Below, piece by piece: positions 8,836 through 16,802 of a stretch of 64,000 bases of DNA (within the stretch, counting starts at the first letter, position 1; every line of letters starts with the position of its first letter). Below the pieces are notes generated by a model that was not told the origin of the DNA, searched no databases, and saw only the letters and a list, made by a program, of their open reading frames with translations. The position numbers were made by a program, and so were the translations under genes. The DNA comes from Pedobacter sp. PF22-3. GTDB lineage: Bacteria > Bacteroidota > Bacteroidia > Sphingobacteriales > Sphingobacteriaceae. Location of the stretch: positions 1 through 64,000 of the forward strand of contig NZ_JAPIVP010000016.1 of assembly GCF_026239555.1 (NCBI RefSeq). The letters are read 5' to 3'.

Positions 8836-11244
8836 GTGATTAATAAAATTAGTCTATTCCTTTTAATACTTCTGGCTTGTTGTTTTAATCTTGCGGCCCA
8901 AACTTTTTATGTGAGTTCTTATAACTATAATAAAGGTGGCAGTGATATCTATAAAGTAGATATTACATCCGAAGGGGTAAAATCCACGAAAATTGTAGAC
9001 TGTTCACCTCGTGATCAGTATTTTTCGATTGCCATGAATAAAAGCAATTTATTTTGGCTGAATGGTTCTCAAATCTATGTTGCCGATGTAAAAGAAAATA
9101 CTATTGAAAATTGCAGGCTTCTCTTTTCAGGTATGTCCGGTTCAAACTCACTAACACTTGGGGCTGATAACAAGTTATATTATTGCTCTGGTTACTTATT
9201 TAGTACAGATATTAATACTGGAAAATCAGAAGCCCTGGGTTTACTGAATTATTCACCTACAGGAGATATCTGCTTTTATAAAAAAGACCTTTACATGGCA
9301 GCCTACCAAGGCATAGTTAAGATTAATGTTAAAGAACCTAATAAAAGTACCCTTCATATTCCATTGCCTGCAAATATGTCCCTTTATGGGATCGTTAGTG
9401 TTTCGACTGGTGTTCGAAAAAATACGGTTTATGGGTTGGCAAATTCAGGGGCTCAAACCAACATTATTGAATTTGATATGGCAAATCAGAAAATGGTTGG
9501 TGTGGTGGGAACGCTTCCATATAATGTTCTTGATGCCGCAAGTATGGTAGAAGATGGTAGTATTTTAGGCATCGAATTAGATCGGGTAGATATCAATCAA
9601 GATTGCGCTTCAGCAAATCTTGCAAACGTAGATGTAGTAACAGCTCCGCATTTAGAAGATTTTACCTACACCTTAAATGGAGTTACCAACTCAACGGGCA
9701 AGTTTGTTGGCTTATCTAAAGGTCAATATACACTTTCAATCACTTCTGCATCAGATTCATATACCACAACTGTTGATGTTCCGGAGGTTAACCTGATCAA
9801 ACCTGTCTATAATTGGCAGATCAGGAATCAGCTTTGTGAAACATTGGGTGAAATCAATTTCAGTACGCCAGAACAAAACAGCACTTATCAGCTCAGGTAT
9901 GATGGTAAGTTATATCCGCTAAATAGTACCTTCACTAATTTATCAAGTGTAAGACCCTATCACTTTGAAATCGTAAATAAATATGGTTGTAAAGTTGATG
10001 AACAGGATATTGTTGTTGGGCAGGATAAATGTCAGATCAAATTTGATAAGGTTGATGTGGTGCAACAATGCGATGCTTTTCATAAGGGTGTCATTAGCAT
10101 TTTAACAAAACCACATAGCGCAGCTTATACCTATACATTAAATAATACGATTAATAGTTCGACCGGGGTATTTAAGGATTTAGCTGCTGGCGCTTACCCG
10201 GTGAAAATTACTTCGGATGAAGATGTATTTGAAAACACTGTAATCGTACCTGATTATAAACAGTTGCAACCAAACTTTTCCTTTACCAAGGTTAATCCAG
10301 CCTGCGCCAATAAGGGTGCCATTCAATTTAATGCTTTCGCTGGCAGCGATAATTATAAAATCAAATTCAAAAATGATGTTTTTCCTTATGATTATAAATT
10401 CACCAATCTGGAAGTAGGTAATTATCATTTCGTTGTGTTAAGTAAAGAAGGGTGTCTGATAGATGAGTATGATGTAGCATTGATTTATGAACCTTGTCCA
10501 ATCATCATCAGTAATATCGAAACTATACAAGAATGTAATGTCTTGGGTAAAGGCTTTATCAGGATTGATTGTCCGCCGATTCCAGAGACCTATACATTTA
10601 CCCTTAATAATGCTGTTTCCAATAGTACAGGTGTTTTTAACCTGCTTAAACCAGGTAGTTATAATATTGAAGTTAAAGCATCGGGTGGTGCGCCTGCAGC
10701 ATACAGAACTGTAATAGTGCCAGATTATTCTTTAACAAAGCCTATTACTATTGTTAATGCAAAAAATCCTGTTTGTGATTTAACCGGTGAGATTTCCTTT
10801 TTGATTGGTAACCATTCGGCTGACTATAATATCAGGTATAATGGTGTCGTTTATCCAGGCAATTACATTTTTTCTGGATTATATGAAGGAAATTATACCT
10901 TTTCGATTTTAAAGCTGAATGGTTGTATAGTAGATGAGCTAGATGTTGCCTTAGAAACAGAGGCTTGTAATGATATTTCATTTCCAACGGCATTTAGTCC
11001 TAACTCCGACAATATAAATGATAGCTTTAAAGCAAAAGAAGGAAGTAGGGCTTTTAATTTTCAGCTGCAGATTTTTGACAGGAGAGGAGTGATTGTATTT
11101 TCTTCGAACAAACTCTACGACGCGTGGAATGGTGATTATAAAGGAGCACCTCTTCCTGTTGGGGTTTATTTCTGGACCGCATCATTTACGACCCAGGAAA
11201 ATAAGAAGATAATTAAAAAAGGCTCGGTTACACTCATTCGGTAA
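8836..11244 (+). CDS. Large secreted protein with type IX (type B) sorting domain
   Basis: An 802-residue exported protein starting at a GTG; no nearer ATG exists and a good promoter lies 26 nt upstream. A signal peptide (about residues 1-22, ending LAAQT) is followed by a beta-propeller-like region to about residue 245. Then come three repeats of about 155 residues, starting near 250, 404 and 560. Each has a DxxQxC entry, a YTLNN..NSTGxF module and a second module ending in a GCxxDExD motif. The last 90 residues (ISFPTAFSPNSDNIND...FDRRG...YDAWNGDYKG..LPVGVYFW) are a gliding-motility-type C-terminal domain, the type B signal for type IX secretion. It is expected on the cell surface or in the medium; ligand unknown. 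Confidence 0.88.
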   Translation: MINKISLFLLILLACCFNLAAQTFYVSSYNYNKGGSDIYKVDITSEGVKSTKIVDCSPRDQYFSIAMNKSNLFWLNGSQIYVADVKENTIENCRLLFSGMSGSNSLTLGADNKLYYCSGYLFSTDINTGKSEALGLLNYSPTGDICFYKKDLYMAAYQGIVKINVKEPNKSTLHIPLPANMSLYGIVSVSTGVRKNTVYGLANSGAQTNIIEFDMANQKMVGVVGTLPYNVLDAASMVEDGSILGIELDRVDINQDCASANLANVDVVTAPHLEDFTYTLNGVTNSTGKFVGLSKGQYTLSITSASDSYTTTVDVPEVNLIKPVYNWQIRNQLCETLGEINFSTPEQNSTYQLRYDGKLYPLNSTFTNLSSVRPYHFEIVNKYGCKVDEQDIVVGQDKCQIKFDKVDVVQQCDAFHKGVISILTKPHSAAYTYTLNNTINSSTGVFKDLAAGAYPVKITSDEDVFENTVIVPDYKQLQPNFSFTKVNPACANKGAIQFNAFAGSDNYKIKFKNDVFPYDYKFTNLEVGNYHFVVLSKEGCLIDEYDVALIYEPCPIIISNIETIQECNVLGKGFIRIDCPPIPETYTFTLNNAVSNSTGVFNLLKPGSYNIEVKASGGAPAAYRTVIVPDYSLTKPITIVNAKNPVCDLTGEISFLIGNHSADYNIRYNGVVYPGNYIFSGLYEGNYTFSILKLNGCIVDELDVALETEACNDISFPTAFSPNSDNINDSFKAKEGSRAFNFQLQIFDRRGVIVFSSNKLYDAWNGDYKGAPLPVGVYFWTASFTTQENKKIIKKGSVTLIR

Positions 11245-11435
11245 CATTTAAATCTATTGGTCTGTGGGCCAAAGACTGCGGAGTAAGAGTGTGGTTAGGT
11301 GTTACAGTTACGATGTATCTTATGATAACACATCATTAATCGTTGAAAAATCCTATCAAGTTTATGAACAAATCTTCTGTCAGATAGTAATATCTGACAG
11401 CAAAATATAGCAATGTCTGATCAATGTTTTGGGAA

Positions 11436-11464
11436 TAAAAAATGGTCTGTGAAACACAGACCAT
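11436..11464 (-). terminator. Second terminator after the tonB-like gene
   Basis: ATGGTCTGTG (11442-11451) pairs with CACAGACCAT (11455-11464) around an AAA loop. On the minus strand a T-run follows directly. It backs up the hairpin at 11475-11498. Confidence 0.8.
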
Positions 11465-11474
11465 AGTATCGAAA

Positions 11475-11498
11475 AAGGTCTCGTGGGATGCAGACCTT
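11475..11498 (-). terminator. First terminator after the tonB-like gene
   Basis: AAGGTCT (11475-11481) pairs with AGACCTT (11492-11498); a minus-strand T-run follows. Located 16 nt beyond the stop codon of the last gene of the exbB/exbD operon. Confidence 0.65.
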
Positions 11499-11513
11499 GG
11501 CAATTTAATATTA

Positions 11514-12350
11514 TTATTTCACTTTAAAATTAAACATCACAATTCCGGTTTGTACATCTGGAGCGGATTCCAATTTATTTAAACTTGCACCTAATACAGC
11601 TTGTTCGCATTTTCTCCAAAGGGCTAAATCAGATAAGGTAGTGCCTCTTGCACCTGCACGTGCCTGAACTACCTTACCGTTTTTATCTACACGGATCTGA
11701 ACAGCAATTTTACCTGCGCTCTGTCCATCGTCCTGAATCCTTGGGATATCGATAAATTTCCGGCTCGCCAATGATAATTGTACATTACCATTTCCAGAAC
11801 CACCTTCGCCATAATTAGAAGCCAATGGATCGCCATCTTTATCGCCCTGGTTGCCTGGTGTTTTTCCTGTACCGTCTCCTTGTCCCTGCCCAGTATTTTT
11901 TTTGCCTTTGTAAAGTGCATTTTGGTTAATCACCGGTTTGGCAGGTTTATCTTCTGTAACCGGAGTGGGCGCAGCAGTAGTAGGTTTTGTGGGTTTGGTA
12001 TTTACAGCAATGGCATCTTCGGTATTTTGTGTCTGCACTTCTTTATCACTACTTTCTGTAGAGGTGGTTGGGGTAACCTTTTCTTCAGGCGTTACTTTTT
12101 CTGGCGGTTTACCGTTAGCATTCGGATCTGCCGATGGTTCTTCGATACTGGTATAATCATCGCCCATACCTTCTGCAGAGGTTCCGTAATTAACCACCAT
12201 GCCTCCCATACCCACTTCTTCCGGTGGCTGGAAAGAACCAATCACAATAAAAAAGCTGATCAACAATAAAAAGCCCATAATGCCGCTTGCTATGGCAATG
12301 GCCTTAGGGTAATTATTTTCCTCGTTAGGTATTTGTACTTTGTAGTTCAT
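11514..12350 (-). CDS. TonB-family energy transducer
   Basis: A 278-residue inner-membrane protein with one membrane segment near residues 20-41. A long low-complexity periplasmic linker follows, rich in Pro, Thr, Glu and Gly. A short C-terminal domain of about 85 residues (FIDIPRIQDDGQSAGKIAVQ to VMFNFKVK) has TonB-like layout. TonB proteins carry proton-motive-force energy from ExbB/ExbD to outer-membrane receptors, here plausibly including the SusC proteins nearby. It is the last gene of a four-gene operon; its ATG overlaps the exbD stop codon (TAATG). The C-terminal domain is divergent, so a TolA-like or other role is possible. Confidence 0.78.
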   Translation of the reverse strand: MNYKVQIPNEENNYPKAIAIASGIMGFLLLISFFIVIGSFQPPEEVGMGGMVVNYGTSAEGMGDDYTSIEEPSADPNANGKPPEKVTPEEKVTPTTSTESSDKEVQTQNTEDAIAVNTKPTKPTTAAPTPVTEDKPAKPVINQNALYKGKKNTGQGQGDGTGKTPGNQGDKDGDPLASNYGEGGSGNGNVQLSLASRKFIDIPRIQDDGQSAGKIAVQIRVDKNGKVVQARAGARGTTLSDLALWRKCEQAVLGASLNKLESAPDVQTGIVMFNFKVK

Positions 12351-12751
12351 TATTTTTTAGGCTCAACGGCTACAACAAGTTTCAATTTCAGTTTATTGGC
12401 AATATCGTTAACCACAAATCCATCCTGATATGTCACATTGCGCGATACATATAAAAGAATGGTCATATCTGGCGCCAACTTTTGGTATGATGCCAAGGTA
12501 GGCTCAAGTTCCTCAATGCTAACCGGTTTCTTTTCAACGAAATATTTTAAGTTTTCGTCTATGGTAACGGTAACTGCTTTTTTGGCGGTAGATTGCTGTC
12601 CGCTTGATGATTGTGGCAACAATAATTTTACTACAGTAGGATTAACTACTGCAGAGGCCAATAAGAAAAACAGCATCAGGAAGAACATAATATCATTCAA
12701 CGCTGAAGTATGTACTTCTACCGATCCTTTTGTTCTTTTGCGTAAATTCAT
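12350..12751 (-). CDS. exbD: ExbD/TolR-family biopolymer transport protein
   Basis: A 133-residue protein with a short cytoplasmic N terminus, one membrane segment at about residues 20-40 and a small periplasmic domain. The membrane segment begins LNDIMFFLMLFFLLA and contains the conserved Asp that carries protons in ExbD/TolR. Together with ExbB it forms the inner-membrane motor that energises TonB-type proteins. Start and stop overlap both neighbours as TAATG, so translation is likely coupled. TolR cannot be excluded by sequence alone; the TonB-like downstream gene favours ExbD. Confidence 0.88.
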   Translation of the reverse strand: MNLRKRTKGSVEVHTSALNDIMFFLMLFFLLASAVVNPTVVKLLLPQSSSGQQSTAKKAVTVTIDENLKYFVEKKPVSIEELEPTLASYQKLAPDMTILLYVSRNVTYQDGFVVNDIANKLKLKLVVAVEPKK

Positions 12752-13455
12752 TATTTGCCCGGTTCTTCTAGTAAATCAATAAAGTCAATTGCATCGGTTT
12801 CCATTTTAAGAATGATTTTTTCGACCATGATATTTAAAATGTGATACAGTACATAAGCAATGATACCGATAATTAAGCCTGTCGCAGAAGTAATCATTTT
12901 GGTATATAAACCACCAGAAATCGTTCCGATTTCGATGGCTCCTTTAATTGATACCTGGTGGAAAATGGTAATTACCCCCACAATTGTACCTACGAAACCA
13001 AGCATTGGCGCAATACCTGCAACAATACCCAATATACTGATGTTCTTCTCTAATTTAGAAACCTCTAATTTACCCACATTTTCAATCGCACCTTCAATAT
13101 CTTTGATCGGGCGACCAATACGTTTTAAACCTTTTTGCAACATGCGGGAAAGAGGAGAGTTATTATTTCTTAAAAGCGACATGGCGCCATCTAAATTTCC
13201 AGATTGGATATAAGACCTGGTTTGTGCCATGAGATTAGCCTCATCTTTAGTTGCTTTTTTGATGGTTAGATAGCGTTCAACAAAAATTATTAAAGCTAAA
13301 AAAGCCAGAAAAGCCAATGGAATCATTACCCAGCCGCCTTTAAAAAGCAGATCGATAAAATGTAATTCTGGTTGTGGTTGTGTTACAGCTTGGTTAATTG
13401 CATTTGCTGTGTCTTGTAATGCTTGTGTGGTGTCTTGAATTAATAAAGTTATCAT
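12751..13455 (-). CDS. exbB: ExbB/TolQ/MotA-family proton channel protein
   Basis: A 234-residue inner-membrane protein with three predicted membrane segments (about residues 43-64, 145-170 and 187-213), as in ExbB/TolQ. The second and third carry the conserved small-residue and Thr/Gly pattern (GIAPMLGFVGTIVGVITIF; ITSATGLIIGIIAYVL) that lines the proton path. It partners the following exbD gene. The start overlaps the stop of the upstream SPOR gene (TAATG). ExbB is named on context; TolQ is the alternative. Confidence 0.88.
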   Translation of the reverse strand: MITLLIQDTTQALQDTANAINQAVTQPQPELHFIDLLFKGGWVMIPLAFLAFLALIIFVERYLTIKKATKDEANLMAQTRSYIQSGNLDGAMSLLRNNNSPLSRMLQKGLKRIGRPIKDIEGAIENVGKLEVSKLEKNISILGIVAGIAPMLGFVGTIVGVITIFHQVSIKGAIEIGTISGGLYTKMITSATGLIIGIIAYVLYHILNIMVEKIILKMETDAIDFIDLLEEPGK

Positions 13456-15275
13456 TATGGTTGTGTGTTGTGTTTTTGTTGTACGAAATACCCTTTACCT
13501 TTAAGTTTTTTCTCTAAAATATCTTTTTGCGCTTTGGCTTCTTTTTCAGTGCTGAAGCTTGCTATGCTCACTTTTTTCAAACGGCCTGGCACTAATGCTA
13601 TTTCGGCCTTTAAACCAATTTTTTCCATCTGCTTGATAAAAACAAGTGCCTTTTTTTCTGATTGGAAAGATGCTGCGATAACATAGAACGTAGAAGGACC
13701 AGTGTTTGGTACAACTTTATTTTCTTTAGGTGTTTCGATAGCCGGCTTAACAACTGGTTTTGCTGCCTCTTTTTTTACCGTATCTGTTTTTTTCTGAACC
13801 TGATTAGCCTTTAATATACTATCGGTTTTAGCTATCGAATCTTGTTTGGCCTTCAAGGTATCAACAACAACCTTCGGTGAATCGACAACTGCTTGAGCAG
13901 GTTTCACAGTGTTTGCAGTTTCGCCCGTAAATAATTCGGGCTTAATTAAAAAGGTTATTGCTGCAATAACAAGCAAAGCTACAATTGCAATAGTAATCAT
14001 TAACCAGGTAGACATACCTTGCCTAGGTTCGTCATGATGTTCAATAGGGTCGTGGCCAAAACGGTTTGGATGCTCGGCATGCTGTTCTTTTATAAAAGCT
14101 GGTGCCTCAATTACAGGTTCTTCTTTTTTAACCTCGTCCTCTAAATTGATGTATGTTTTTGGTTCATCAGTTTCTGACCTTAATGAAAAACGGCTAGAAT
14201 ATTCTTGTTGTGGTAAAGCCGATTCGGGAATTACTGTTTCTAAAGGCTTTTCAAGATTTTTTTCAGCTTCTGGCGTATGACCAAAACGATCAGGGTTTTC
14301 TTCATGCTGCTCTACTATTGATTGTGGAACCTCAACCTGATTAACATCTTCAACCGGATTATCTGTCGCTTTATTCTCTACATGTTCAGTTTCATCAATA
14401 TGACTAGCTGCAACAGTCTGATGCTCTGCCGCAATATTTTCTACCTCTGATTCTGGCGTATGACCAAAACGGTTTGGATGCTCTTCATGCTGTATGATAA
14501 CCGATTCTGGTATGTCTACTTCCTTAACTGGATTTGCTTCTTCTTGTTTTTCAGTAGGTTTGTGTTCAATGGTATGTTGCTCTGCCGCAATATTTTCTAC
14601 TTCCGATTCTGGTGTATGGCCAAAGCGGTTTGGATTTTCTTCGTGCTGCTCTTTGATAAACTCAGGTGCTTCAGTAATTGCTGTTGCATCTGTTTCTGTA
14701 TGTTTTAAGGTGTTTTTAAAATCATCTTTAACTTCATCCAGTTCTATATTCTCAATTATAGGTGCCTGGTATGATTTATTTTCGAATGGTGAAGGGGCAT
14801 TTGGCGCCTCAGTAATTTCGTCATAAACTTCTTCCTCAATCTGAGGTAAAGCAGGTTGAGTTTCTTCAGCTACGGTTTCTGCCAATGAAGGAAGTCCGTA
14901 AAATTCCGAACCATAATTTATGTTTTTTACCGGTTCGAAATCCAGGCCCTGTTCCGTAAAAAATAAACGGCCGGTGTTTTCAAGTTCGACTTCGTGATTT
15001 AACTCTAGCTTTTGATTTACTTCTTCAACAAACTGCTCGATATAGTATTTGGCACTATCATTAGAGATATTTCTTTTGGCGGAAATAAAATCTGAAAGGG
15101 CAACCTCTTCAGTTACATCTATAGAAAACTGTAGTGTATAACCCGGAGGCAAAAAAGTTTGTTTTTCTTTATCGTATCTGCCAGGGTATTTCTTTTTGTA
15201 AAAGGTGCCCAAGCCGGTAATACCAACTTCTTTGCGTTGTTGCAAGAGTTCTAAAAGGTATGATAAGATATCCAT
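13455..15275 (-). CDS. HU-CCDC81-SPOR domain membrane protein with RFGH repeats
   Basis: A 606-residue protein. Residues about 1-60 and 65-130 look like the paired CCDC81-type HU domains (ITGLGTFYKKKYPG; ENTGRLFFTEQGLDFEPV). Next comes an acidic linker holding four copies of a QHxExPxRFGHxP motif, near residues 212, 264, 325 and 400, with a decayed copy near 360. A membrane segment follows at about 426-447, then a Lys/Thr-rich periplasmic spacer. The last 80 residues are a SPOR domain (TFYVIAASFQSEKKALVFIK), which in known proteins binds denuded septal peptidoglycan. It is the first gene of the operon with exbB, exbD and tonB, joined by TAATG overlaps. The family is known in Bacteroidota; the repeats are the unusual part. 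Confidence 0.85.
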   Translation of the reverse strand: MDILSYLLELLQQRKEVGITGLGTFYKKKYPGRYDKEKQTFLPPGYTLQFSIDVTEEVALSDFISAKRNISNDSAKYYIEQFVEEVNQKLELNHEVELENTGRLFFTEQGLDFEPVKNINYGSEFYGLPSLAETVAEETQPALPQIEEEVYDEITEAPNAPSPFENKSYQAPIIENIELDEVKDDFKNTLKHTETDATAITEAPEFIKEQHEENPNRFGHTPESEVENIAAEQHTIEHKPTEKQEEANPVKEVDIPESVIIQHEEHPNRFGHTPESEVENIAAEHQTVAASHIDETEHVENKATDNPVEDVNQVEVPQSIVEQHEENPDRFGHTPEAEKNLEKPLETVIPESALPQQEYSSRFSLRSETDEPKTYINLEDEVKKEEPVIEAPAFIKEQHAEHPNRFGHDPIEHHDEPRQGMSTWLMITIAIVALLVIAAITFLIKPELFTGETANTVKPAQAVVDSPKVVVDTLKAKQDSIAKTDSILKANQVQKKTDTVKKEAAKPVVKPAIETPKENKVVPNTGPSTFYVIAASFQSEKKALVFIKQMEKIGLKAEIALVPGRLKKVSIASFSTEKEAKAQKDILEKKLKGKGYFVQQKHNTQP

Positions 15276-15456
15276 TCGGGTAAAATTAAGCGTTATAAAA
15301 TTAAAAAATATATTCTACCTTCAAATAGTGTCTGTGGGTGCTATTAAACATCCTATTCCAAAAAGGGACAAAAACGGGTACAGTTTTATTATTTTAATCA
15401 TGAAAAAATCACAATTTTTTAAACCTATAGCTGTATCCGTGCAAAGATAACGGTTA

Positions 15457-15487
15457 CAAAGATAGAAATGGTATGCTAGTAAGCAAA
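15457..15487 (-). promoter_or_regulatory. Promoter of the SPOR-exbB-exbD-tonB operon
   Basis: On the minus strand TTTG (15487-15484), a 19-nt spacer, then TATCTTTG (15464-15457). A second TATCTTTG follows at 15449-15442. Spacing and sequence fit the Bacteroidota consensus. The leader would be about 175 nt long. Confidence 0.6.
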
Positions 15488-15537
15488 TGGCTAAATCGAT
15501 ATAATGCATTAACGGCGTGAGCTGTGTAGGGATTATA

Positions 15538-15570
15538 ATAAAAAAGCAGGACAACCGAAGTCGCCCTACT
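15538..15570 (-). terminator. UUCG-capped terminator of the EndoH-like gene
   Basis: On the minus strand an 11-bp stem with wobble pairs (bases 15570-15560 with 15555-15545) closes on a C(TTCG)G tetraloop and is followed by a T-run. The exceptionally stable loop and the T-run on this strand fix the direction. Confidence 0.8.
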
Positions 15571-15609
15571 TTAAACATTTGTAGCGGTTAAAAATTGTCT
15601 GATTATAAA

Positions 15610-16566
15610 TTACGGAGCATATACTGTGGTTTTACCGCCGTACAAATTGCTTGATATGCCTGATAAATAGGTATGCACGTCGCTATTTGGTAAATTGTAA
15701 TATAGGTAAATGCCATAGCCATTGTTAACGGTTTGTGTGGCTAAAGATGCAGCTGTTGAAGAACTTGTAGCCTGAATGTCAATTGCGGCAGGACCAAGGT
15801 TTGCTTTGGCCAGCCCTGCTACGTTTGGTACCGAATAGGTTCCATAAATAGCATTCCAGCTGTAGTTGATTTTTGAACCTACGGTAACACCATTATAAGA
15901 TAATCTTGAAGCGGCCGGACCATAATAATAAAACGATATGATTTTATTTGGCAACAAATCTCTCAATGCTGTTACCAGGTACACAAACGAACTGGCATTT
16001 GGCTGTCCGGTACCGTTAACACCATATTCCGCATATTCATCGTCGAAATCGATACCATCAAGGCCATAGGTATTAACGGCATCAGCCAATTGCTGTGCAA
16101 ATGCCTGTGCCGCTGCCTGAGAAGGAAAATTGCAAAAACCTGCACCCTGGTGATTGCCCAAAATGGAAAGCAAAACCTTAATGCCTTTATCCTGCAATGG
16201 TTTGATGTAAGTTGTTTTGTTATTTAAAATGTTTGAAACATTACTATTGAAACCTAATACAGCTTTTTGTGTAGCGGTATTGTAGTTAATGTTCGCTGCA
16301 AAAATGATTGCGATATCGAACAACTGTTGCCCGGTAGAAAGCTTGTATTTTCCTACGTTGCGGATATCTGCACCATTTACTTCCACATAACATACGCCCT
16401 TTGGACCACTTACGCCGATAGCTGAGGTAGAATTAGTTGCTTCTTTTTTTGCAGGACCGGTTAAGGTTTCATCCTGGGTGATGTCTTTTTTCTTGCAGCC
16501 GCTGATGGTAACGGTTAAAAATAGGGCCAGGGCCAGTGTGCTGTTAAACAATTTGGTAGTTGTCAT
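15610..16566 (-). CDS. EndoH-like GH18 endo-beta-N-acetylglucosaminidase, lipoprotein
   Basis: Predicted to cleave between the two core GlcNAc residues of N-linked glycans. The catalytic GH18 motif DGIDFDDEYAEYG near residues 171-183 has the DxxDxDxE layout, and the DEYAEYG extension is like Endo H and Endo F1. The N terminus is a lipoprotein signal with lipobox TISGC (Cys near 24), so it is probably anchored in a membrane, possibly at the cell surface. The 318 residues fit a single catalytic domain. It lies downstream of a SusC-SusD pair on the same strand, suggesting an N-glycan uptake locus. A terminator and a tiny leader-like frame separate it from susD. A 14-nt leader motif lies 13 nt before its ATG. 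Confidence 0.85.
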   Translation of the reverse strand: MTTTKLFNSTLALALFLTVTISGCKKKDITQDETLTGPAKKEATNSTSAIGVSGPKGVCYVEVNGADIRNVGKYKLSTGQQLFDIAIIFAANINYNTATQKAVLGFNSNVSNILNNKTTYIKPLQDKGIKVLLSILGNHQGAGFCNFPSQAAAQAFAQQLADAVNTYGLDGIDFDDEYAEYGVNGTGQPNASSFVYLVTALRDLLPNKIISFYYYGPAASRLSYNGVTVGSKINYSWNAIYGTYSVPNVAGLAKANLGPAAIDIQATSSSTAASLATQTVNNGYGIYLYYNLPNSDVHTYLSGISSNLYGGKTTVYAP

Positions 16567-16663
16567 AATTTTTTTTTAATTGGTTAGAAATTGATTTTGT
16601 TCCATAAACCGCTACAAACGGAATTTATGTAAAAAGATATTGATGTTTTAATAATATTTTTCC

Positions 16664-16720
16664 TCAAAATAAGGTAGAAGCCATTAATAGCAGAACGCCG
16701 AAAATGGTAAGTTTTCTCAT
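16664..16720 (-). CDS. 18-residue signal-peptide-like small ORF
   Basis: The frame encodes MRKLTIFGVLLLMASTLF then a stop, resembling the first half of a signal peptide. The 14-nt sequence CAATTTCTAACCAA lies exactly 13 nt upstream of its ATG and also exactly 13 nt upstream of the EndoH-like ATG, so its start context looks duplicated. It may be the remnant of a lost lipoprotein gene, a leader peptide, or a chance frame. Confidence 0.35.
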   Translation of the reverse strand: MRKLTIFGVLLLMASTLF

Positions 16721-16754
16721 AGGTTTAAAAATTTTGGTTAGAAATTGGTTTGAT

Positions 16755-16789
16755 ATAAAAAAGGTAGGATAACTTTCGTCATCCTACCT
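16755..16789 (-). terminator. Terminator after susD (minus-strand pair)
   Basis: AGGTAGGAT (16762-16770) pairs with ATCCTACCT (16781-16789), a perfect 9-bp stem with a minus-strand T-run. It lies 13 nt after the susD stop and before the EndoH-like gene, so GH18 expression needs read-through or a separate promoter. Confidence 0.8.
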
Positions 16790-16802
16790 GGGTATTTGTG
16801 TG

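Larger units (their letters stand above)
15276..15609. other. Intergenic region between the SPOR operon and the EndoH-like gene
   Basis: Contains the EndoH-like gene's terminator near 15545-15570, and a promoter for the SPOR operon with a predicted leader of about 175 nt. Small open frames on both strands are unsupported. Confidence 0.6.

Noticed and set aside
11778..12269. 163-codon plus-strand frame opposite the TonB-like gene
   Set aside because: It is the complement of the low-complexity Pro/Thr/Glu linker; the operon on the minus strand with TAATG overlaps is clearly the coding strand.
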